Shown here: in pieces, positions 10,346 to 22,300 of the stretch
Numbering within the stretch: position 1 is the stretch's first letter
Layout: each line of letters starts with the position of its first letter
NCBI RefSeq assembly: GCF_017498545.1
Contig: NZ_CP071793.1
Coordinates: forward strand, 620,001 to 684,000
Direction: 5' to 3'
Length of the DNA: 64,000 bases
Source: Sulfidibacter corallicola
GTDB lineage: Bacteria > Acidobacteriota > Holophagae > Acanthopleuribacterales > Acanthopleuribacteraceae
Translations under genes and position numbers: made by a program
The notes under the pieces: model-generated
Seen by the model: the letters and a program-made list of their open reading frames with translations, nothing else
The model's database searches: none
Told to the model about the DNA's origin: nothing

Positions 10346-10359
10346 GGTACGTCCTTTTA
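10346..10359 (-). promoter_or_regulatory. B/C junction: Shine-Dalgarno of PKS-C adjoining the stop of PKS-B
   Basis: On the minus strand the TAA stop of PKS-B (10359-10357) runs directly into AAGGA, six bases before the ATG of PKS-C. The gap between genes is 11 bases. This supports ATG at 10345 as the true start and implies coupled translation. Confidence 0.8.
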
Positions 10360-13300
10360 GCGGGAGTGGGATGCCGATGTGCGCTTGACGGCGGTTTGGC
10401 GGGCGCGCGCCTCGAGCTTCATGGCTTGGTCGAGATCGAGTTCACCTCGGGCCAGGCGTTGCAGTGTCTTGAGCGCCTCGTCGGCCTCCGCGCCGGGTTT
10501 GTCGGTTGCCGCCGATTCGGCGCAAATCAAAGCGGTCAGAGCGGCAAGGTGACTGTGGTCAAAAAGAACCGTCGTTTTCAGGCGCAGCCCCATTTGCTCA
10601 TTGAGGCGACGAACGAGGCGAACCCCCAAAATGGAACCGAGCCCGTAGGCCGAAAACGCCTGGTTCGGCCGAATTTCGTCGGGCGCTATTTCGAGTAACT
10701 CGGCGACCAAATTGCGAATCTCCTGTTCAACCTGTGCCCATTTGGTTTCGTGCGGGTCTTCCGATTGGCAATGGGTGTTGCCGGCGGGGGACGGGGGCTT
10801 TGCGGCAGCAAAGGCGACGGCGGCCGTGGCTGCCGGTTCCGTTGATAATGCGGTCGCGTCGGTCGGCGCAAAGGGTTGGGTCGCCGGGGGCTTTCCGAGG
10901 TTGGGCGAGGCGCCGTCCGTGGGTGCGGTCACGATGGGCGCGTTCGAGATCGGGCCGAGTGTTGCCAAGGCGCGCGGCTCGGCCTTGATGGCAATCGCTT
11001 GGTGCACGCCGTCGGCCAGCAAATTTTCGAACAGGGTCAAACCTTCCGAGTCCTCGATTGAACCGACGCCCCATTCGGCAAAGCGACGGCGGTGGTCTTC
11101 CGTTGCGACCGAGCCGGTGTTGCCCCAGTAGCCCCAGTTGAGCGTCAGGGTGTGCCGTCCCAAATGACGGTGCAGGTAATGGGCAAAAGCGTCTTTAAAG
11201 GTGCAGCCGGCGGCGTAATTCCCCTGACCGAGGTTGCCGCTGAACCCATTTGCCGACGAGAAAAAGGCCAGGAAATCGAGCGGCATGTCGCTCAAAGCCT
11301 GTGTGAGGTTCAGGGTTGCGCGTGCCTTGACATCGAGGACCCGACCCAACTGCGCCGCGTCCAAACCCGCGACGATGCCGTCGTCAAGAACCAGCGCCGA
11401 ATGGATGACGCCGTGAATCGTGCCGAACGCTCGGCAGGCCCTGGTGACCGCCGTGTGCATTTGTTCGGCGCTACAGGCGTCGGCTTGGAGGTAAATTGCG
11501 CGTCCGCCCAGCCGTTCCAACTCGCGACAGATTTCGTCTCGGTCGGGTTCGCGGGCAGAGCGACCCAACAACACCAAATGCGCTCGGTAGCGTTCGGCCA
11601 AACGCCGCGCCAGTGCGAGACCCAAACCGCCGGCGCCGCCCAAGATCAGATAGACACCGCCCTCGCGAAAAGGATTGGCAGCGGCGTTCGTTGGCGAGAT
11701 GGGGTGCAGTGATTGGCGATAACTTCGTCCCCGGCGCAGGGCCCACTGCTCGTTGTTGGCGATGCCGGGCGCTTCGATCAGGGCTTTGGCGGCTTCCTCG
11801 GGGTGTTCTTGAAGCGCGGATGCTTCCAAGTCGAGACAGGCAACCTGCCAACTGTCTTGTTCCTTGGCCACACTTTTAAGCAGACCGGGCAGGGCCCCGG
11901 CTTTAGGATCGACCGGATCCTCCTGCGTGATTGCGTAGAGGTTGGCCGTCGCCGCCGCCAGGCGCAGTGACCGGCAGTCGTGACCCTGTTCCACCAAGGC
12001 TTTGACCAAAGCCTGCAGGGCATAAACGCCATTGCGTTCGGCTGCTTCGAGGTCGGCCGTTTGACAACCGACGCGACCGGCTTCGCTCAGGCCGCCGAGA
12101 AAGTAGACCGCATCGAGGGATGAATTGAGGATGGATTGGTCGGCAAAATTCGGCCGGCTGGTTGGCCGCGCCAGTGGGCCCGCCGCCTGAAGCTCGATGG
12201 TCACCGTGTCCGGTCCGAGACGGTTGGCCAGAGCCGCGGCCAACCGTTGAGCGCGCGCTGGGTAAATGATTAACGTCTGTCCTCGAGAATGGGGTTGCGG
12301 CGGGAACGGTCGAGGTTCCCAACGCGGTTCGAGGATGACCAGCGGTGGCTCCGTGGCGGCGGTTTCCCGTATGCCGGAACCCGCGGTGTCGTCTCTGTTT
12401 GGTTCTAGCCGGCTCGACCCATTGCCTGGCGCGGTTTTGGCCGCGAATTGCCTTGCATCCATGGCCGTTGAGGGTTGCGGCTGTGCTTCGATCGCTCGAT
12501 GCGTTTTGCCGGAACTTTGTGGTTCCGTCGTCGCGGTTCTAGTCGGCTGGTGCGGTGGCAGGGAATTCAGGGCACTTGTGGTCCAATGATGGTCCAACCA
12601 GCAGCGGTGTTTGCGGAAAACCAATCCGGGGAGTGAGCATGGCTGTGCCGGCTGTGACCAGCGAGCCGCCCAATCGACCGCATGGCCAGACAACCAAAAA
12701 CGGCGCAAGGTTTCGAGATCGGCGTCGTTTGGCGGCGGGTCTTCGATTCGGGGCGCTGGTTCGACCGATTCCGGTTCGCACAAGTGATAACCAATCGGGT
12801 TGTGCGCGCGATGGGATCCGACTTCGGGACCCTGTTCGGCAAAGAGGGACAGCCACACGGCGGCCTGGTCCAATGCGTCGCACAGGAAGGCGATGCGCGC
12901 CGCAAACGGCTCGCGCCCGTTTTGAAGTGTCCAGGTCACCCGCTCGATCGGCGGTTGATCGCGGGTTAAGGTGGTGGCGAGGGTGGCCGCGGTTTGCTGC
13001 AAATTGGCGAGGTTCGGTGCCGACAGCACCCACAATTGCCATGGGCCGCGCGGTGCCTTTTCCGGGATGGTTGGCGCTTCTTCGACGACCAGGTGGGCGT
13101 TCATACCGCCCGCCCCAAAGGCGCTTATGCCGGCGCGCCGTGGTTGCGGCCGGCCGTCGCGCTGCTGGGCCGGCCAAGGCGCAGTCGTCAACTGTGGGCG
13201 AAAAGGCGTTGTCTTGAAATCGACTTCTTCGGACGGTTGGGAGGCGTGCAGCGTCGGCACGTAGGTGCGTTGTTCCATCATCAGGACGACCTTGCTAAGG

Positions 13301-16300
13301 GCGGCCAGACCCGAGGCCGATTCCAAATGACCGATGTTCGATTTGACCGAACCAATGGGAATCTCGTTCCGGGGTTGCGCGCCGTGGCGCCGGTAGGCGC
13401 GGGTCAAACCGGCCAATTCGACGGCGTCGCCAAGCGGCGCCCCGGTCGCTTGGGCCTCGATATAAGAAATGTCGGAGGGTTCGATGCCAGCTTGATCCAA
13501 GGCACGGCTGACGAGGTCAGCTTGGGCAGCGGCGTCGGGGGTCATGTAATGGCCGGGCTTGCAGCCTGTTGCAACCGCCGAAGCGCGAATCACGGCGCGA
13601 ATTCGGTCGCCGTCGGCAAGTGCGCGGTCGCTTGGCTTGAGCAGCACGGCGCCAATCCCTTCACCCAACACGAAACCGTCGGCGTGGCGGCCAAACGCGC
13701 GCGAATGACCGTCGACGGAAAGCGAGCCAGCTTCGCCGAGCAGGCCGAAATGACTGGGATGCAGAATCAGGTTGACGCCGCCGGCAACGGCGAGATCGCA
13801 GTCGCCGGAGCGCAGGCTTTGGCAGGCCAGGTGAAGCGCCGTCAGTGCCGCCGAACAGGCAGTATCGACCGCCAGCGAAGGTCCGTTGAACCGGAAAAAG
13901 TGGGAGACGCGGTTGGCAATCGAGGAGTGAATCGAAATGGCCGAAGGTGTGGCACCCTGGCTCAAATCCTGGGCACCGAGCCATTCGTAATCGCGGTTCA
14001 TGACACCGACGAACACACCCACCCGTTGACCACGGTCCGTCAATTGGTCGCGGGTCACACCGGCATCTTCCAGGGCGTGCCATACCTCTTGCATGAACAG
14101 GCGCTCCTGGGGATCGAGGGCGCGCGCTTCGACCCGCGAAAGGTTGAAAAACAGGGGATCGAACTCGGCGACCCCTTCGATAAAGCAGCCTTGCCGCGCA
14201 AATGGGGCTGTTTCGCTGTTGTGGTATTGACGACTGTCCCAGCGGTCGGCGGGAATGTCCGTCACGGCCTCGTAACCTCCTTGCAACTGCTTCCAAAACT
14301 GCACCAGATTCTCGGCTTGGGGATATCGACCGGCCATGCCGATGACGGCGATCGGTTCATGTGGCGCTTTGGCCGTCGCTGGTTGGTGCTTGGCATCGGC
14401 AAGCACGGTTGTGGGTGCGGCCTGGCCGGACGCGCTCGCGGCACCGGCGACCGCGCCTAGATCGCACTTTTTTTCGGAGACCGGGACGGCCGGCGATTCG
14501 GTGTGGGCTTGTCCAGTCAACGCGCATCCCAATCGCTCCCGGAGCGCCGATGCGTGGTGTTCCAGGAAGAAAGCCGTCAGCGCGTCGATGGTGTCGTGCT
14601 CGAACAGAACATTCGCGGGTAGGCGTACGAGTTCGCGGTCGAAGGCTTTGACAATATCGAGACTGACCAAGGAATCGACGCCGTAGCGTTCCAGCGCCGT
14701 CGCATCGTCCAGATGGCGCTCGGGCACTTTGAGGACGCCGGAGATCACCTGGCGAACGCGTCGACGCAGCGCCGCTGCCAGGCCGGCCTCGGTTGCTTGC
14801 GCGGGCTCCGGACTTGGGGCGGTGCGGGTGGTCGCACTTTGAAGAGGCGGCGCCGCGGCGGCGGGCGCAGGTGCTTGGCGCATCGGATGGGACGGTGCGC
14901 TGCCGCGACGTGCAATCAAAATGCTTTGCGGCGCGGCTTCATCGGCGAGCGGACGCCAGCCCGGTCCATGGACGACACAGTCGGTGAAGCCGGCTTCCGC
15001 TAACAGGGCGCGCCATTGGCGAACGTCCAACAGGGGTGAAAACGGCAAACGCCTTGCGCCGTCTTCGTAGAGCCACCAACCGTCAGTCAGGCCGTAGGTG
15101 AGTGTGGCGAAATCGGCTTGGGCGGTCAGCTCGTTGATAAACAGCAAGCCGTCGCTTTTGAGCAATTGAGCCAAATGATCGGCGGTGGATCCCATGTTCG
15201 CCGTGGCGTGCAGGACGTTGGTCGCCAAAACCATGTCGAACGAGGCCGGTTCATAACCTTGTTCGAATGGGTTGCGGCTAATGTCCAGCTTTGAAAAGCG
15301 GACGAAACGATAATCATTACCGAAGCGCGCCGCCGCGGCCCGCGTGAAGCCGGGCGAAAGATCGCTGTAAACGTATTCGATGCGGTCGGCATGGGGTGCC
15401 AACGCCGCCAGGACAAAAACACTGGTGCCGCCGGTGCCGGCGCCTACTTCCAGAATTCGCAGCGGTCGTGGCGATCGATGGGCAACGGCGGCGGCAATGC
15501 CGCGCGCCATGGTCGCGTTGAAAAAGTCGGCCTCGCGGTTGCCTCGATAAATCGCTTCCACCAAGTGACTCGAGCCGTCCGGGAAGAGGACGTCCACTGC
15601 ATCGCGTTCGCCGCGCAAAACCGCCGGATAGGCGCACAGGCATTGCCACAACAGTGCCAGATGGGGTTCGATCATCGGATGGCGTCGTTCCAGTGCTTGT
15701 TTGCGCTGTGCCTGGTGCATCAAGGGTAACGCCGGCGGCATTTCGGCCACCAGCCAACCTTCGCCGCATTGCTGCAGGGTTCCGGCCCGTTGCAACATAT
15801 CGAGCAAGGCATCGCCCAGCCGTTCGAAATGGGGGATCAAGCCCAGTTCGGCAAAAATTTGGCGACGTTGCCACACCTGGCCGGATTTCAGAGTCCATCC
15901 CATTTCGGCCAAGACACTTCGCAGGCTGTCGACCGCAAATTGATTGAGGGCGTCGTTGACTGCGGTCAACTCGGACGGTGCCAGGGCCGGGGGTAAATCG
16001 GCGGCAACCGCTGCCGCAACTTGTGCCGGTTTGAGGTTGTCGCCGTCGTCTTCCGTTCCGCTGGTCAGCGGCCGCACGTGCAGCCCTTCGAAGTACACTA
16101 AGGGTTGCGCCTGGTCGTCGTGTAGGCTGACGTCAAAACAGAGCTCGCCCCGTAAACGGACCGAAGCCCAGGCGCGGGTCGGTAGCGGTTGCAGCCAGTG
16201 AACGGCGTCGATGGTATAGGGAACCAGGGTCACGGCCCGGCGGTTGCGACGTGGGGAGCGCAGGCCCATGACGGCTTGCAATGCGGCGTCGGCCAAGGCG

Positions 16301-19300
16301 ATGAATTGGTAGGCCGTCGCGCATCGTGGGTCCTGCCCGGTTGCTTGCGTCGGGTCAAACACCAATCGCGCCAGGGCTTGTTCTTCATCGGGCCACAATT
16401 GTTGCAGTGCACTGTAAAGGGGACCGTACGCAACGCCGATGCTTGCGAAGTCGGCGCGGATCCGGTCGCCGTCGCAGGGGGGGGACGACATCGTTTCGAC
16501 AGGTATCGGCGCCTTGATTGGCGGTTCCATACTGCTGTCGAGCACTGCTTGGCACAGGGGTCGTTCGGGATTGTCGGCGAAACAGAAGCTCAGGTTTTGT
16601 GTACCGTTCGCACCCGTCGAATTTCGCTGGATCAGGGTTGAACCGTGCTCGTCCACCCATGCCGGATTGAGGAAAACCACATCGCGCAAATGCAATGGAC
16701 GCCAGGCTTTGGTTGTGGTGTTCACCTGCTTCGCCCAGGCGATATAGGCCACGGCGGGAAGCATCGGCCGACCACCGACGCGATGGTCGACCGCAACCGG
16801 GTCGCCGGCCGCGATAAACCATTGCGCGTCATCCGCCGTGGCAGCCGGGGATTGGGCCGCCGTACCGAAATCGACGTCAACCCAATAGTGTTGTTTGGCG
16901 AAGGGGTAGGTTGGCAGAGCGACACGGCGCAGGTCGGTTTCGTCGTGGACGGCGGACCAATCGAGTGGGTAACCCTTGACGTAGAGATCGGCCAAAACCG
17001 CCAAAGCTTTTTGGCGAAGGTCGTGTTGGTCGTTTGCCGCTTTCAGTTGGGCGAGGGTGATTTCGACCAGGGCCGCCTGCGCCGGTTCGGAACGGAACCG
17101 CGCCGGTTCATGCCGACCTTGGTATTGCTGTCCCACGCCATGAGCCAGGGCCGCTTTTAGCTCGGCCCTATCGCGTGCGCAAACCGCTAAACGGACCCCG
17201 AAATGATTGCGGCCGACTGCCAAAGTGTAGGCGACACAAGCCAATTCCAGTTGCTCGGTCGATTCGTCCAACCAAGCGGCATATTGTTGACGCAAACGTG
17301 CCAGTCCCTCGCGATCGGGGGCGGAGAAACAGAATAACCGCAGCCGCGAAGGTCGCATGTCGGTCGATTTTGATTCAGCCGCGCCGGTATTTACCGCCGC
17401 TTCACCTCGAGGTGCACGCAAAACCACGTGGGCGTTGGTTCCGCTAAAACCGAACGAGCTGACCGCCGCAAGATGGCCGCCGTGGCGGTTGGCGGGCCAA
17501 ACACGGCATTCGGTGGGGACCGTGAAGGGACCCTTGTCGAAGGGAATCAAGGGGTTGAGCTCGTTGAGGTGCAGCGAAGGCACCAGGGTGCGGTGTTTCA
17601 AGCAGAGGATTGCTTTGAGGAAACCGGCGATGCCAGCCGCCGCCAAGGTATGACCGATATTGGTTTTGACCGAGCCCAGCGCGACCGATTGGGGCTGGGT
17701 GACACCGCTAAAGGCTTCGGTAAGCGCTTCAATCTCGATTGGATCTCCAAGCTTGGTACCGGTCCCGTGGGTTTCCACGAAACCGATGTCGACGGGATCG
17801 ATGCCAGCTTGGCGATAGACACGACGCAGCAGCGCACTTTGGGCCGTCGCGCTTGGCGCGGTGATCCCGTTGGTTTTGCCGTCTTGGTTGACGCCGCCGG
17901 CGCAGATCACGGCATGGATCACGTTGCCGTCTCGTTGCGCCGCCTCGAGCGGCTTGAGCCACACCGCGCCGACGCCTTCACCGGGCACAAAACCATCGGC
18001 CGAAGCATCGAAGGTGCGGCAGCGGCCGTTGGGCGAGAGCATGCCGGCTTGGCTGGTTTCAACAAGGAACGAGGGGGTTGACATGACCGACACGCCGCCG
18101 GCCAGGGCCGTCTCACAGGTGCCCGACCACAAGCTTGCGCAAGCCTGGTGAATGGCCACCAGGCCGGCCGAGCAACCGGTGTTGATCGCCAAGCTTGGAC
18201 CACGCAAATTGAGCCGGTAACTGATTCGCGCCGCCAGAATGGCTTCGCTGTTGCCGAGGAATCCGCCGGCGGCGAGTGGACGACCGCTGCGTTCGAGCAA
18301 ACGGCGGTAGTCGGCGAAATTGAAACCGACAAATACGCCGCAGTTGGTGCCCGCCAACATGTCGGGTGCGTAGCCACCGTTTTCGAATGCGTGCCAGGCC
18401 TCTTCGAGGAACAGTCGTTGTTGCGGATCCATCAATTCCGCTTCTTTGGGCGCGATGTGGAAAAACAGGGGATCGAAACAAGCGACGTCGTCGATCAACG
18501 CCGCCCATTTGCTGTAGCTGCGATTCACCAGGGTGCGGTCGGGATGGTAATAGCTGTCTAACGGCCAGCGCCGGCAGACGCGCACCGCGTCGTGACCACT
18601 GACCAAATTGTGCCAAAACCGGTTGAGGTCCGGCGCATCGGGGAAGCGGCCGGCCATACCGATCACGGCAATGTCACGATCGGTTTTTGCCGGTGTGGGG
18701 ATGGGCTCGGGGCGTGTCGTGGTGATGAGGGGCGTGGCGCCGCTCACCTGTCGTTCGGCCTTGGCAGCCCCGGCAAGGCCCTGAGGCGCCCTGGTTTGAT
18801 GGGGAACGGCCTCACCAGAACGGGCGGCAGTGCTGGAACAGGTCTCATTTGCCGCTGGCGATGGCTGGCCGAATTGTGGGTGCCGGGCGAGGATATGGCG
18901 GCTCAGTTCGGCGACATCGCTGTAATTGAACAGATCCGTCGAGCTCAACGACAGTTGGAGTCGGCTGTTCAATTTGTCGATAATTTCGATCGTTAAAATC
19001 GAGTCGATACCAAAGTCGGCGAACGCGGTTGCCGTGTCCAACTCAGCGGCGGCGACTTCCAACACTTCGGCCAGTATCTGCAAAACCGCATCCTCCGTTT
19101 GATGAAGGTCGCGGGTTGCCTCTGCTTGCCGCATGGTGGCCGCCACGTGGGCGGGCGGCGTGGATTGGCTGGGCTGGGCCGGGTCCTGCACCGATCCCAC
19201 GGCGGGGTTATCGCTTGTTTTTTCTGCCATCACGGGTGCGGTTTTGATCTCGTCGGCGGATGGGTTTGGTAACCACATCCAACCGTCGGAGGCCGAGATC

Positions 19301-22300
19301 ATGACCGACTGGCGATTGGCGCCGGCCAAGTCTTCACGATGACCCAACTGCTGCATATCGCCGAAACCGGCTTCGTAGAGCAAGTCTTGCCAGCCCGAGA
19401 CGTCCGTCAAGGGGCTGTTTTTGAGGCGAAGCTCGCGGTCTTTGAAGAGCCACCAGCCGTCGAACAAGCCGAACGTCAGGCTGAGGTATTCCAGCGCCGC
19501 CACCGCTTCGTTGACGATGAGCCATCCGCCGCGTTTGAGCAGCGTTTTGCAGTGGCGCAGCGTGGCGCGCAAGTCGGGGGTTGCGTGCAAAACGTTGGTG
19601 GCCGTCACCAGGTCACAGGAGCCGGGCGTGAAACCCTGTTCGGCCACCGGTTTTGAGATATCGAGCACGTCGCATGTCACAAAAGGGAAACGCGCGCTGA
19701 AGTGTCGTTGCCCGTGTCGTACGAATTTGGGCCCAATATCGGTGTAGTGGTAGCGAACGCGTTCGCCAAACGGTGCCAATGCCTCGAGAATCAATGCGCT
19801 GGTCCCGCCGGTGCCGGCCCCGATTTCAAGCAATACCAAAGGTTTGGCCGGGTTTTGCCTCTCCAGGGCGTCGGCGACGACGTTGCGAATCGACCAGGCG
19901 ACCAGGCGGTTGTAAAAATGAGCCGCGTCACTGTCGCGGTAAACGCCTTCGACCAAGTGGGTCGAACCTTGGGGAAACAGGACTTCGGTAGCCTGGCGTT
20001 GTCCCGACCAGATGTCGAACAGGCCGGCAGCGGCGGCCGTCACCAAATCGAACCAGGCCGCGGCGCCGCTGTTCTTCTTTTGGGCGCGTTGCTTTTCCTC
20101 GTCGATTCGCTCGGCATGGTTCCAGATATCCAAGGTTTGCGTGTGTGGTGCGGCGCGTAAATGGTTTCCTTCGCTGTTGAGGTAACCGGCATCGCGCAAG
20201 AGCTGGATTGCAACTTCAAACGACGGACGGTGTTTGGCGGTAACCTGAAGTTGATCCGCAATCGTCGCGACGGTGCAATCCCCGTGACTCCCAGCAAAGA
20301 ATCCGGCCTGGCGGAAACGCGACCACAGTAATTGCAACGAAAAATCGCGAATCAATTCGTGGGCGCGGGTGAAACGGGTCACATCGGCATCGTCGAGCCG
20401 GGGCCGGTCGAGGAACCTGTCGAGCTGGTCGGGCTGCGGGAGGACGCTCGCGATGGCCGGAAAGCCGCGATGTTGATCGCGACAGCCTAAAGTGGCCAGC
20501 AGTGCCGGCTCGGCGGCAAAGGCTATGATTTGACGCTGTGGTGTCGCCAGGGCGGCCTCGACGGCGGCTAAACCCTGCGCCGCGTTTAGCGGCCGAATGC
20601 CCCTTGCCAAGATATGTTCGTGGTAGCGGTTGTCGCGGGCCAATCCGATACCCGCCCAGTATCCCCAATTCAGCGTTTTCACGGGGAAGGGCAGCCGACT
20701 TGCCGCGGCGTCGGCGAGCGCGTCGGCGGCCACGCAGGCCGCGGCATAGTTACTGGAACCGATGCTGCCGCCAAAGGCTTGAGCCGAGGAGAAAAAAATA
20801 AGGAAATCGAGCTCGAGATCGCCGCAGGTTTCGATCAAGTGGCGCGTTCCGACCAGTTTGGGTTGCATGGCGTTTAGCCAGGGTTCAAGTTCGACCGAGG
20901 CCAGCAAACCACCGTGGAGGGCTGCCACTGAAACGAAGACACCGTTGAGCGGTCGGGCGGTCAAGGTTTGTCGCAGGGTTTCAAATTGGCCGGGGTCGGC
21001 AATATCGAGACGCTGGTAAACGGCCTCGCCGCCGAGTTCTTTCAGCTTGGTTTTGAGCTCTTGAATTTCTTCGTCTTCCGTGCGGCGGCCCACCAAGGTC
21101 AAGTGCGCGCGGTAGTGTTGTGCAAGGTGTTGTGCCACAATCGTTCCAATACCGCCGCAGCCGCCGATGAGCAGATAATGTCCACCTTGGCGCAAGCGCG
21201 ACGAGCCTTGGACAGGAGTAATCGGAGCTAATTCGCGCCGATAGCGCCAGCGGCCACGCAGCGCGAGTAGGCTTTCACCCGCCGGTTCGGCCGCCGACCA
21301 CAGCGTCGCTGGGTCGAGTGTCTCGGTCTGGGTTGGGTCGATATCGATGCAGCGCAATTGCCAGTTCGGGAACTCCTTGCGCAGCACATTCATCAAACCG
21401 TGAATACCGGCGGGCGAAGCGGTGCCGGGCTCACCAGGCAGTCGCAGGGCGCCGACGCTGATCGCCAGCACTTGCCACGATTGGTTTTCGCCCTGGTTTC
21501 GCGCGCGAGCGCGCAGGATGCGGGCCAGGTCGCCAAGACAGGTTTCATCGTGACAGGCCGATGGTTCATCGCTCGTCGCCAGGTAAACCAACCGCTCCGA
21601 TTGGGCGATTCGTGCGTTCAACGTCGACGCGTCCAACTCGGTCGGGTTAACCACCTCGACCTGTGTTGGTCCAGCGACCCAATCGTCGAGCAATCGGTTG
21701 GCACCGCGATCACCTCGGAAGAGACAAAGCGTGCGCGGTGTCGTTGGCGTTGGCGTTGGAATCGGGACGGTTTGGCGGCGCCATTGGACGGTATAAAGGA
21801 GGTCTTCGCATGCCTGAACCTCGCTTGGCGAAGCTGCCCGGCTCGGTGGCGTGCCGGGGCGTGCCGTCACGCTGTCGCTGAACCAATAATCGTCGCCGGC
21901 GAATGGATAAAGCGGCAGTGGCACGCGGTGCGGCCGGTCGGGGTAAAGCGCGGCGGTTGGCAAATCGTAGCCGGCCACCCAGAATCGGGCTAACTTGGTC
22001 CACTCACCGGCGTCAATCCAACGGCGCACCAAATCGGCGCCGTCGAGACCTTCGAGCAACAAGGTCGTTAATGGGTCTGGTTCACCAACTTGACCGAAAA
22101 TGGTGGCCACATCCTGCTCTCCCGCCAGGAAGGACCGCAGTCGATGCAACAGTTGATCCCAGCTATCGCAAACGACGGCCAATCGCATAGCCATGGGTTC
22201 GCGGCCTTGGTGGGCGGTGAATGCGGCCGCGCGAAGCGGTGGCCGTGCTGCAGGGTCAGCGAACGTACGGCACCATTCTTCGACCAGACGTCGTAGCGCC

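Noticed and set aside
12994..14460. A 488-codon open frame on the plus strand.
   Set aside because: It is antisense to KS B8 of PKS-B, is full of Arg/Gly/Ala runs typical of reversed GC-rich coding DNA and has no domain. The 373-codon frame at 24259-25380 and many shorter ones are rejected for the same reason.
15300..18672. A hidden KR in module B7.
   Set aside because: The stretch between DH and CMT was read through; it lacks the glycine-rich NADPH motif and the Ser/Tyr pair and matches the helical lead-in seen before the other two CMTs.
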